From the NCBI GenBank assembly GCA_947044405.1, contig CAMRHE010000359.1, forward strand, positions 1,541,001-1,605,000: a DNA stretch of 64,000 bases, given 5' to 3'. The position numbers were made by a program, and so were the translations under genes. Positions 23,921 to 34,799 of this stretch are shown here, piece by piece. Within the stretch, counting starts at the first letter, position 1. Every line of letters begins with the position of its first letter. Below the pieces are notes generated by a model. The model was not told the origin of the DNA and ran no database searches. It saw only the letters and a program-made list of their open reading frames with translations. This stretch comes from Leptodactylus fallax (taxonomy: Eukaryota > Chordata > Amphibia > Anura > Leptodactylidae).

Positions 23921-24975
23921 TGTGGTGACCAGATGGAAGGTAACGCTGCAGTTAGGATTGCGGGGTGCAAACAGCGCAGACTTGTTACGGTCTCTGGGCA
24001 CGAGGGCGCAGCGCTGGTGCTGTCCCACATTACCACCACTGGTACCGGTGTATGAGGGGGCTGCACAAATGTTGGTGGTGATTGTTCCCCCGGGGGCGCT
24101 TCCCCTATACTGTGCCGACTGGTGGTGTTTGGGGAGCCCTGATGTTGTTGGTGCAGAGTCAGACACAGAAACAGTTGTAAAGTTGAATTTTTACTTCCAT
24201 GGGTGTGGAGACACAAATGCTTAAACAGTTTCAGTACACAATAACAGGGTATGCCTGGTGTGGAGGGTAGACTTGATGAAAGGTGTTCCTAGCCCCTTAT
24301 ACTTCAGTGTTACAGCCCTAAGGTGTGTCTGGGTTACTATTTGGCTCATAGGAAGATGCCCACCACCATATTAGCACACAATATTCCCCACTCACGTTAT
24401 GTGGTCCTGATAGCTCAGAGTTTCGGGGTGCAATAGTCAGGGTGGCAGGATGTTCCACAGGTCTGGCCTTGGCCCCTGGATCCTGTGATACTTGTTATGG
24501 AGAATGTGTTCCAGAATGTTCTCTCCACAGTCTCATGCTGACAAGATGATGATGCTTGACTTCCTTCAGGGCGATGGCTAGGCAGACAGGGGACAGGATC
24601 TTCTGAATAGCTGGAGTATGTCAACTCTCCAACCTTCCTGGGCCTGTCTAGGACTTAAGATACCTGCACTAAGCTCACTGTTTTCTTCACAGGACATCAC
24701 ACTTCTCTCCACTCCTCCTCCTCCTAACTCACCGCACTTCTCTCCTCGCCTCCTCCTCCTATCCCTCCACACTTCTAACTAACTCACCCAGGACCTTCCT
24801 GAAGGGGTGTTGCCATGGGGACCCAGTGATCAGCTGACTCCTCCCCTTTACCCAGGTGATGTCCTCCCATTGAACATTTGGTTACTATTCAATCCTATAG
24901 GAGGTGTAATGCATGTGTGAGACTTACTAGGTGGCGCTGTGTTGTGTGAGACTCAGGACCCCCTGCTATGTTACA
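23921..24975 (-). mobile_element. Probable solo LTR
   Basis: On the minus strand runs TGTAACATAGCAGGGGG to TCTGGTCACCACA, 1055 bp with TG...CA ends. Flanking CAAG and CAGG could be a 4-bp target duplication with one change. It has CT-rich and GC-rich parts as LTRs often do. Frames within it (23855-24224, 24415-24772) are not supported as genes. Confidence 0.6.
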
Positions 24976-26600
24976 CAGGCTACAAACCTACAGGAAATAA
25001 TGCAATTACTACAGAGTTCACCCTCAGCCCAGCCACAGCCAGCTCTGGGATGCCACACAAGAGCATGAATTGGTGTTTTACCCCCAGTGGAACACTCTAT
25101 TCTGACTATACTTTTCTGGACCCTAGGAACTTCACCATAAAAGATAAAGGTCTTCTGACAACTATACTTGAAAAATTGAGCAAGCATTTGCTCAAATTTG
25201 TCAGTTGTAGCTGTTTCATCAGTTTAAGCTGTGAGTTAACTAGCCTAGCTTTATACTGGGACAAGCTAAAAACATCAGCACTTGAGGAATATAATAATCA
25301 ATCCACAGATTGAGGAGTAATGTGTAGCACAACCTAGGATGCGGGGTTTCCCCCTAAAAACCTAAATGAGTGCGAGATGTAATAGTCCCTGACTGTCGCA
25401 GGATTGTTTCAGGGTATGGCATTCTGTGAAATAATACTCACCACCCACAAAAGGACAACAGTAAGTGTCCTAGAAATACACACAGAGTTAGAAGGGAATC
25501 TGTCCCTGGTCACCCTAAAAAGAACATGCCGCTACGTAGACTGTAACCCTAATGTTTTTGCTGGAACCTAGCTGTGGCCATAAAGGACAAACCCAATCAT
25601 ACTAAGAACCTGGATACTGACGTATGCATCCAAATTCGTTTCCTCCCACTAAATTGTTCATAGGATATATCTTAAATGAAGCACGGGAGCACTCTGATAT
25701 ACTTACAAACCCCCCACCCCTGCCAATTAGAAGGGACCAATCTTGCACTGAAGTGTCGCAAGTGGGCAGGACTACTCATAGCGTCAGCAAAGTGATGTGC
25801 CTAATGTGTCACCAAATTCTTCAGAATAAGGCGATTCCAGTCTCCTTTCCAGATGTCCACATGCTGCTAGTGGCAGTCTGTACTGTGCAACTCAATCCCA
25901 TTAAAGTGGGACCAAACTGTAATACATAGCACAGTGGTGACTACATGATTTCTTACTTTATCTACATTTTATCTTCACCACACTAAGGTATGCCTGATCG
26001 ATATACAAGGTTTAGCCTTCCAGAAAAAGTAAATGGAATGGAGCATATACAGTTATTCAGAGCAGGCTTTGTTCTCTTGGTTCTGATAACTTGCTGCAGT
26101 GTGTTATCACACAATTGAGACATTGGACAAATATACAGTTAAAACATACTTTAATTTTATTTAACTTGTCAACTGTAATGTTAAACTTTTGCTACATCTT
26201 TAGTTATTTTTGCTTAGCAGTGAATGTTAGGATTATTATTTATAGGCCAGTTAGCTGTCAGCAGGAAGAGCAAGCTGCTGAATTATGTATTTGAAGAAGC
26301 TTTCTCTTTCAGCTAAGCGCACTGACTATAGTTATTATATTGGTGCAAATCCCCTTCTTAGCTCCCTCAGTTTCCACTTTTACCTTTCTATAAAGCAAAC
26401 CAATTAGGTCCGTCTTGTGAAAAAGCTGCTTAGAGCAATAATTTAAATAATCAGGTTTATAACCTTGATCACGGAATTGAACAAGCTTTGACTTGCTAAA
26501 TGAAGTGTCAGCCATAATACTATTCTAACACAATCCATGCAAAGCAAGTCTGAGACATAAAGTAAGGCAACAATAATCAGAATGTTACTTGTCCATTACC
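24976..26600. other. Intergenic block
   Basis: The 124-codon frame at 24939-25313 starts inside the LTR and has no recognisable domain, so it is not called. Otherwise nothing supported. Confidence 0.4.
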
Positions 26601-26608
26601 TCTTAAAG

Positions 26609-27567
26609 CATACATGTCAAACACAAGGCGTGTGGGCCAAATCTCATTTTATATGACCTATAAGGTGCTCACATTTTTACTTTTCCCAAAGGAAGCCTGC
26701 AAGGTCTCTCACTTTACCAGGAGGATACAGTGCTTGGCAGAGGGGGCAGCACCAATTTAGTGAGCAGGGAGTAGGGACTATTTTAGTGCTCAGGACATAG
26801 ATTTCAGTATTTCCACATCGGTGTAAAGCGGTATTCCAACAAGTGGTGTTGAGAAATTGTCCCAAAATGTCCAACAAGAGACAATTTGTTCGAGAATGCA
26901 GGTAATTTAATGGAAGATGGGAAAGTGATTATGTTTGTACTTCAAGAAGAAAAAAATGATTTGCCTATTGCGTTATGTGGTAGTATTGTGAGGCATTGGT
27001 AAAGGAGTACAATATGTCAGCATTTTGACACCACAATGTGTGTGATATAGTGATATGGTGTCTCAGGTTATTTAGCAATATGTTAAGGAGTAGTTACATT
27101 CAGACCGGGGCCCCATATGGTGTAAATGCCGAGGTTCACCCGAATAGGAAACACCGCGGGAAAAAACATGGTGTTTTACAGTCACAGCAAAGTGGATGGG
27201 GTTCTAGTGAATCCCATCCCCACTTTGCGGTAAAATACGCACCGCGGACATGCCGCGTTCTCCAAAACCATTGTGGTTTTGGAAATCGCAGCATGTCAAT
27301 TATATCTACAGAAACGCCGGCAGTTTCCCTTTAGCTAGATATAATTGAAGCAGAAAGTCCGCAGAGGAAACCTCTGCGAACTTTCTGTGCAAAGTTCTGT
27401 GGGAAAAACTGCAATGTGTTGCCGCCGTGGTTTTTCATGCAGTGCTTTTTTGCTGGGGGACGCCACATGGAGCCTTAACCTCAAAAAGTCTTACAATTAC
27501 AAATGGACCTTTGAAGGCAACCATAATTCTCATGTGGCCCTTGGTGAAAATCTGTTTGAAACCCCTG
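26609..27567. mobile_element. hAT element with nested MITE
   Basis: Starts CATACATGTCAAACACAAGG and ends GTTTGAAACCCCTG, the ends of a widespread hAT repeat. Flanks TCTTAAAG (26601-26608) and CCTTAAAG (27568-27575) match at seven of eight bases. A separate MITE occupies 27103-27482. Confidence 0.8.
27103..27482. mobile_element. MITE of the GGCCCCA...GCCTTA class
   Basis: Shares CAAAGTGGATGGG, TTTTGGAAATCGCAG, AATTATATCTACAGAAACGCC and GCAGTGCTTTTTTGCTG with 46848-47135, and with 22384-22753 in reverse. GC-richer than its surroundings. No coding. Confidence 0.75.
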
Positions 27568-27781
27568 CCTTAAAGACTGAATATTTAACCCTTTCACAGC
27601 CTGGGGTTTCAGGGCAATTTTACTCCCTTTTGACATACAGTACAGACCAAAAGTTTGGACACACCTTCTCATTCCAAAAATTGTAGATTCACACTGAAGG
27701 CATCAAAACTATGAATTAACACATGTGGCATTACAGTATATACTTAAGTGTGAAACAACTGAAAATATGTCTTATATTCTA

Positions 27782-29347
27782 CAGTCATGGCCAAAAGTTT
27801 TGAGAATGACACAAATATTATATTTTCACATGATCTGCTGCCCTCTGGTTTTTATGTGTGTTTGTCAGATGTTTTTATCACATACAGAAATATAATTGCA
27901 TTCATATTATGAGTAACAGAAGCTTATATTGACAGTTAGAATGAGTTAATGCAGCAAGTCAATATTTGCAGTGTTGACCCTTCTTCTTCAGGACCTCTGC
28001 AATTCTCCCTGGCATGCTCTCAATCAACTTCTGGACCAAATCCTGACTGATAGCAGTCCATTCTTGCAGAATCAATGCTTTAATTTTGTCTGAATTTGTT
28101 GGTTTTTGTTTGTCCACCCGTCTCTTGATGATTGACCACAAGTTCTCAATGGGATTAAGATCTGGGGAGTTTCCAGGCCATGGACCCAAAATCTCTATGT
28201 TTTGTTCCCTGAGCCATTTAGTTATCACCTTTGCTTTATGGCAAGGTGCTCCATCATGCTGGAAAAGGCATTGTTGAGCGCCAAACTGCTCTTGGACGGT
28301 TGGGAGAAGTTGCTCTTGGAGGACATTCTGGTACCATTCTTTATTCATGGCTGTGTTTTTAGGCAAGACTGTGAGAGAGCCGATTCCCTTGGCTGAGAAG
28401 CAACCCCACACATGAATGGTTTCAGGATGCTTTACAGTTGGCATGAGACAAGACTGGTGGTAGCGCTCACCTCTTCTTCTCCGAATAAGCTGTTTTCCAG
28501 ATGTTCCAAACAATCGAAAAGGGGATTCATCAGAGAAAATGACTTTACCCCAGTCCTCAGTAGTCCACTCCCTGTACCTTTTGCAGAATATCAGTCTGTC
28601 CCTGATGTTTTTTCTGGAGAGAAGTGGCTTCTTTGCTGCCCTCCTTGAGACCAGGCCTTGCTCCAAGAGTCTCCGCCTCACAGTGCGTGCAGATGCACTC
28701 ACACCTGCCTGCTGCCATTCCTCAGCAAGCTCTGCACTGCTGGTAGCCCGATCCCGCAGCTGAAACACTTTTAAGAGACGGTCCTGCCGCTTGCTGGTCT
28801 TTCTTGGGCGCCCTGGAGCCTTTTTGGCACCAATGGAACCTCTCTCCTTGAAGTTCTTGATGATGCGATAGATTGTTGACTGAGGTGCAATCTTTCTAGC
28901 TGCAATACTCTTCCCAGTTAGGCCATTTTTGTGCAGTGCACAAAAACTGCACGTGTTTCTTTAGAGATAACCATGGTTAACAGAAGAGAAACAATGATGG
29001 CAAGCACCAGCCTCCTTTTAAAGTGTCCAGTGGTGTCATTCTTACTTAATCATGACAGATTGATCTCCAGCCCTGTCCTCATCAACACCCACACCTGTGT
29101 TAATGGAGCAATCACTGAAACGATGTTAGGTGGTCCTTTTAAGGCAGGGCTGCAATGATGTTGAAATGTGTTTTGGGGGATAAAGTTCATTTTCTAGGCA
29201 AATATTGACTTTGCAAGTAATTGCTGTTAAGCTGATCATTCTTTATAACATTCTGGAGTATATGCAAATTGCCATTAGAAAAACTGAAGCAGTAGACTTT
29301 GTAAAAATTAATATTTGTATCATTCTCAAAACTTTTGGCCATGACTG
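27782..29347 (-). mobile_element. DD35E (Traveler-like) Tc1-type transposon, complete
   Basis: 1566 bp, ends CAGTCATGGCC and GGCCATGACTG, with TA at 27780-27781 and 29348-29349. It lies wholly inside the DD38E element and so is younger. One minus-strand transposase frame. Grouping with the DD35E/Traveler family rests on the spacing only. Confidence 0.93.
27959..28974 (-). pseudogene. DD35E transposase with one N-terminal frameshift
   Basis: The ATG at 28974 opens MVISKETRAV, then the frame is lost by a one-base deletion near 28940 and meets TAA at 28918-28920. The shifted frame is open from there to the stop at 27959, about 338 residues overall. Seen domains: a helix-turn-helix region with the GRPRKTSKR hinge, then catalytic D (FSDESPFRLFG), D (FQHDGAPCHK) and E ([11 protein letters not shown]). 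There are 35 residues between the last two. A 269-codon frame (from a GTG at 28768) still holds the whole catalytic domain but lacks the DNA-binding region. Confidence 0.9.
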
Positions 29348-29349
29348 TA

Positions 29350-30392
29350 GATTCTTCAAAGTAGCCACCTTTTGCGTTGATTACTGCTTTGCACACTCTT
29401 GGCATTCTCTTGATGAGCTTCAAGAGGTAGTCACCTGAAATGGTCTTCCAACAGTCTTGAAGGAGTTCCCAGAGATGCTTAGCACTTGTTGGCCCTTTTG
29501 CCTTCACTCTGCGGTCCAGCTCACCCCAAACCATCTCAATTGGGTTCAGGTCTGGTGACTGTGGAGGCCAGGTCATCTGGCGTAGCACCCCATCACTCTC
29601 CTTCTTGGTCAAATAGCCCTTACACAGTCTGGAGGTGTGTTTGGGGTCATTGTCCTCTTGAAAAATAAATTGATGGTCCAACTAAACGCAAACCGGATGG
29701 AATAGCATGCCGCTGCAAGATGCTGTGGTAACCATGCTGGTTCAGTATTCCTTCAATTTTGAATAAATCCCCAACAGTGTCACCAGCAAAGCACCCCCAC
29801 ACCATCACACCTCCTCCTCCATGCTTCACGGTGGGAACCAGGCATGTAGAGTCCATTCGTTCACCTTTTCTTCGTCGCACAAAGACACGGTGGTTGGAAC
29901 CAAAGATCTCAAATTTGGACTCATCAGACCAAAGCACAAATTTCCACAGGTCTAATGTCCATTCCTTGTGTTCTTTAGCCCAAACAAGTCTCTTCTGCTT
30001 GTTGCCTGTCCTTAGCAGTGTTTCCTAGCAGCTATTTTACCATGAAGGCCTGCTGCACACAGTCTCCTCTTAACAGTTGTTGTAGAGATGTGTCTGCTGC
30101 TAGAACTCTGTGTGGCATTGACCTGGTCTCTAATCTGAGCTGCTGTTAACCTGCGATTTCTGAGGCTGGTGACTCGGATGTACTTATCCTCCGCAGCAGA
30201 GGTGACTCTTGGTCTTCCTTTCCTGGGGCGGTCCTCATGTGAGCCAGTTTCTTTGTAGCGCTTGATGGTTTTGGCCACTGCACTTGGGGACACTTTCAAA
30301 GTTTTCCCAATTTTTCGGACTGACTGACCTTCATTTCTTAAAGTAATGATGGCCACTCGTTTTTCTTTACTTAGCTGCTTTTTTCTTGCCAT
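29350..30392 (-). pseudogene. DD38E transposase, two frameshifts, split by an insertion
   Basis: Starts at 30392 (MARKKQLSKEKR) with a paired-like DNA-binding region and a GRPR hinge. The first shift is a one-base loss near 30025 (after AARK); the second is a one-base gain near 29675 before FIFQEDNDPKHT. Catalytic words are WSDESK, QEDNDPKHT and [12 protein letters not shown] count 38 residues between the second Asp and the Glu. The last codons and stop (27772-27774) are cut off by the DD35E element inserted at 29348, a few codons before the end. Non-functional. Confidence 0.88.
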
Positions 30393-31309
30393 AATACAAA
30401 TTCTAAAACTCCATTCAGTAGGACTATCAGCTGTGTATCCACCTGACTTCTGAACAACACAACTGATGGTCCCAACCCCATTTATAAGGCAAGAAATCCC
30501 ACTTATTAAACCTGACAGGGCACACCTGTGAAGTGAAAACCATTTCAGGTGACTACCTCTTGAAGCTCATCAAGAGAATGCCAAGAGTGTGAAAAGCAGT
30601 AATCAAAGTAAAAGGTGGCTACTTTGAAGAACCTAGAATATAAGACATATTTTCAGTTGTTTCACACTTTTTTGTTAAGTATATAATTCCACTTGTGTTA
30701 ATTCATAATTTTGATGCCTTCAGTGTGAATCTACAATTTTTATAGTCATGAAAATACAGAAAACTCTTGGAATGAGAAGGTGTGTCCAAACTTTTGGTCT
30801 GTACTGTACAATTTACAAATAAAGCTTGAGTTATAAAATAAACAACTAGTAACCCATACCCAGCAGTGATTGGCCTCAATGATCATCTGAGCAACTCCAC
30901 TTTCTGCTCACCAAGATCGGCCTAGGTTTTCAGTCTGCTTGGAAACCCCCATTAAGGTTAAGGCCCCACACTGGAAATCACAGCTAAAAAAAATGCTGAA
31001 AATAAAAGCTGCATTCCTGAGCATTTTGTATTTTCTCAGGTAAAATTAAAATGTTGCATTTTTTTTAAATTTTTTTCTGCAATGCGGAGATGAGATTAGA
31101 TACAATTTCATTCACTTTGCTGGAATTGTAAAACATCTTTTTCCCAAATTGAATAATCCAAGTTTGATGCCAAATTTATGCTTCAATCCACTTCCGTCAA
31201 TTATTTTAGTCACCCTCCTGCATTCACTCTAGCTTAGCTATACTATGTCCTTATAAACAGATGCCCAAAATTGTACACAATATGCTGTGTTTTGGCAGAT
31301 CATCAAACT

Positions 31310-31570
31310 AATCTTATTGATTTCTTGACTGTCACAAAAGTGTTGGACAAAGGTGGCACTGTGGATATTGCATACCTGGATTTCAGCAAGACCTTTGACA
31401 CAGTGCCACATAAAGAGTTGACAGATAAATTGAAGATTGGATATTAACCCCTGGATAGTTCAGTGGATTCGCAGTTGTTATATCAGTGTGTTGTTGATAA
31501 TGGTGTATGAGACCAGAGGAGTCGCAACTGGTGAACCTCCGGGGTCTATCCTTGGTCTAATGCTTTTTAA
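31310..31570 (+). pseudogene. LINE reverse transcriptase fragment
   Basis: Reads VDIAYLDFSKTFDTVPHKEL and, after shifts, GVATGEPPGSILG, the fingers/palm words of CR1/L2-type LINEs (normally YLDFSKAFDxVPH and GVPQGSVLG). Stops and shifts abolish function. Confidence 0.8.
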
Positions 31571-31669
31571 TACTTAGGATAAGGTTTGGTAGGTAAGGTT
31601 TTCTTTCCTGTTTCCTAATGGCACATAAGTGTGTAATAGGGTTGATACTTCTGGAGGGATTTGTTGCAT

Positions 31670-31771
31670 GAAAAAAAAAATCTTGATAAAGGGGAGACCT
31701 GATTGAAACCTATAAATATGCAAAAGGTATAAATTAGATTCAGGAGGGAAGTGTTTATTATAATAATAATG

Positions 31772-31803
<32 letters not shown>

Positions 31804-32230
31804 TCAATAAGAAAACTGCAAAAGAACAAGGAGCACATTGATGGACATAGACAGTACAGAGACACTGTGCAGGAAGAGCATATGGGTCCCTTTTTATTCC
31901 ATATAGTATTATAAGCACCACTCTTTTATGTGTCTCTAGAAATGTATCAGTAATTGTCAGCCATGAAATTCAATAGATGAGGGATTTCTATGCAATATAA
32001 TAGACAGTGGGAAGCTGTTTTACAGCGACAGTGGGTCCCCTTACCTACTGGACCCCTATGCAGCTACAATTATTTGTCTGTCCTTGAAGGGGCACAATCT
32101 GAAATTAGTTGAGGGAAGATCAAAAGCGGTGTCAGGAAATATTATTCTTCTGAAAGAGTAGTTGAGACTTGGAACAATCTTACAACAGTTTGGGAAATTT
32201 GCAGTCGGTGAATTAAGCATATATCTAACA
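31670..32230 (+). pseudogene. LINE 3' coding remnants
   Basis: RGDLIETYKYAKGI-like codons at about 31690-31730, then an ATAATA repeat, and GAAAGAGTAGTTGAGACTTGGAACAA-type sequence near 32150-32180. These are the typical C-terminal words of frog CR1/L2-like ORF2. Confidence 0.6.
31759..31804. repeat. (AAT)n microsatellite
   Basis: About 14 AAT units with one GAT, within the LINE remnant. Confidence 0.95.
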
Positions 32231-34590
32231 TAAGATAAAATAAGGGCTGACTAGCTAAACCATGTGGCCTTTTTGCGCTGTTAATCTTTTATGGTTCAAT
32301 GTTGGGCAAAACTATATACTTATCATAGGCATATATGATGAATCCCATGATTTTATTTGCTTTGGCAGCAGCTGCCTGTGACTAGTGGCTAAAGTTAAAT
32401 TTACTGTCCACCAATATAACCATATTTTTCCCTGGCAGTTTAACTTTTTAATATGCAAATATAAGTTTTTTGCATAATCTTACATATTTCTACTTCACGT
32501 CCCTTTCTCTGCCCAAGCTTCTATGCTCCTGAAAATCCTATGTAATATATTATCGTCTTCTGTGTTGACTATTTTACAATGCTACATCTCAGTTCCATTA
32601 AAATGAATGAGACATCATGGCCTTGTGACCAACAAACATGATGTCACTTCCTGACTAGAAGAAATCAGCCATGTTTTCTAATCCTGCACAACTTCTTTAA
32701 TCCAGTTAAACAGTTAATTGTCGTAGATTTCTGTCGCCATTTACACCAAAAACTTACATAAAATGACATTGAATTAGGGGCAGGTGATGGCCCCACCTAC
32801 ACTCTGCCTGACCCACCTTTTGAAAAGCAGTTAAAGGCAGCGTAAAAATCGCCAGCTGTGACTACTACATTCTACGATTTGCAACTTTTTTTTGTTACCA
32901 ATGAATCTGCTCCATTGACGTTCATTTTCCTCAGCAAATGCATCATTCCTCCTAGTGTATGAATCCCAAATCGTGGGACAGTCAAGGTCTCAACAATTGC
33001 ACGCAGAAATGTCCTAGAATTGCACCTTTCTGGTTAACGCTGCTTTTTTTGACCCAGTTCACTGAACTCTTACACAAAAATCCCCAGGACTATTGGTGGG
33101 TATGATTTCAGTCCTGTCTTAAACCCTCTAGATGCACGTAGATATGCATATATAAGAATAAGAAAACCACTTTAGAATAAGATTTTACATTTTGAAGTTT
33201 TGTTTTTGTTTTTTTTTTAAGAAAAATCTCACAATCCATTATGTTTCTTTTTCTAATATAACTGATCTTTTCAAGATTTCCTATCAATCATTCTTTAATG
33301 TATCTTCAATCAGCATCTGTCTTCTGTATTGTAAAATCAGCTGTAATACTTCACTATATAAGAGTTTACATGATGTTCTAGAGCAAGTATTCCACTTAAA
33401 GAAAATGTCAGTAAGTGACAAGCATGTTAAAGATGAATAAGGAACAGTGATATTGAAGAGAGAGTCTGTAAAGTACATGACCTGCTGAGTCAAAAGCTAA
33501 CAAAAGCCAGCATTTACAATATACTGCGTTTCTCACCGACTCCATATAGCTGTGCCTTGCCTAGACAAAGCTTCAGAAATTGTGTGATGGTCATTTGTCA
33601 AGGTGACAAGTCTGCAGAAAAGGCTAATTCTAAGCTGTTTGTACTCTGTGGGCACTGAACAAATGAACACTCTTGAAAGGCACTGAAATGTATATGCAAG
33701 CATGATATCACTTTAGATGTAGCGAAAAAAGGTTTGGAAATACAAATTAGCTATTATTCTAACAAATGAAATCAAGTCTGCTCAATCTGAATCGAATTCA
33801 CAGTTTTAATGCTCTCCTGGGTAAGGGCTCACTGGTTTATGAACATGTGCTGACATTTTCTTTATACCACACAACAAGAAACGATGAAGTGCGCCAACTC
33901 TGTGGCGTTCCAGGTAGGAACATTACTTGAAACGCTTGCGCCCCAATGCAAAATTGGTAACTTGGATTCCCACCTACCATGACCTGTTTACTAATACTGG
34001 TATATTTTTATGTAGCAGCTAGACCTATGGTCCCTCTCAAGCACAACAGCATGGGTACCAGGCTAACATTGATAGCTCCCATGCATAATTTATACAATTG
34101 GGTGAAATGTTATTTAGGGTATGTTCAAAAGTTACAGTCAGATGACACTTTTGCTGTTATTTTTATCTAAAAAAAAAAACTGTTATTGCCAAAAATGATA
34201 TTTGACTGTGATGTGTGAATATACTTTTTAAAGCAAAGGTAATGTAATACGGAAGCTGCAACACATGGTGAGAGAGGAATGTGATCTATATTTAGATGTT
34301 GTAAGACCAATTACTTAATGCTCCTTTATACAGAGCACTTATTGGGCTAATTATCAGGAACTACCCTTCCAAGAAAGCATTGCCCCCAATAATTGTCTAA
34401 GGTAAATGTACACAGGATGACCCAACAAATGGGCACAAGCTTGGTTGTCAGATAATACGTCATAGATGTGAAATAAATGATGCCGGATTATCAGCAGCAC
34501 ATCGCCCCATGTAAACAAGCTAATGTGATGCCAACATGCAAATGTTTTCATCCCGATACAGTGCTGCTGATCTGCTGCAGCAATGGGCAA

Positions 34591-34632
34591 TGATCAGGAA
34601 TGAATGTTCATGAGGAACATCCATTCCTGATC
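34591..34632. repeat. Hairpin
   Basis: GATCAGGAATGAATGTTC pairs with GAACATCCATTCCTGATC with one mismatch; right end of a short repeat beginning near 34370. Confidence 0.7.
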
Positions 34633-34649
34633 TCTGCCTATGAAATTAG

Positions 34650-34770
34650 TTGGTGGGAAGATCAGAAGAAATGTTGTTTTACTGAAAGAGTAGTTGATGC
34701 TTGGAACAAACTTCCAGCAGATGGGAAATCGCTAATGTCTATCCTAAGACAGCATAGATGGAGCATGAGG
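34650..34770 (+). pseudogene. LINE C-terminal fragment
   Basis: In-frame FTERVVDAWNKLPADGKS (34678-34731), the same LINE segment as near 32160 but better preserved. Confidence 0.7.
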
Positions 34771-34799
34771 TTGTTTTCTGCCATTTGTCTTCGATGTTT

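Larger units (their letters stand above)
27638..30806 (-). mobile_element. DD38E (Intruder-like) Tc1-type transposon, interrupted
   Basis: Ends CAGTACAGACC at 27638 and GGTCTGTACTG at 30806, with TA at 27636-27637 and 30807-30808. Removing the insertion at 27782-29347 and one TA leaves about 1.6 kb. The 27638 terminal repeat lacks about 27 bp present in the other end and in the 18169 copy. The transposase is on the minus strand. The 38-residue spacing fits the published DD38E sibling group of Tc1. Confidence 0.9.

Noticed and set aside
24939..25313. 124-codon plus-strand frame
   Set aside because: Begins inside a probable LTR and shows no domain or splice support; left as chance.
28086..28763. 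Plus-strand frames opposite the DD35E transposase
   Set aside because: Antisense shadows; the minus strand holds the catalytic motifs.
31759..31921. Tyr-rich 115-codon minus frame (run of YYYY)
   Set aside because: Arises from the AAT microsatellite read on the other strand.
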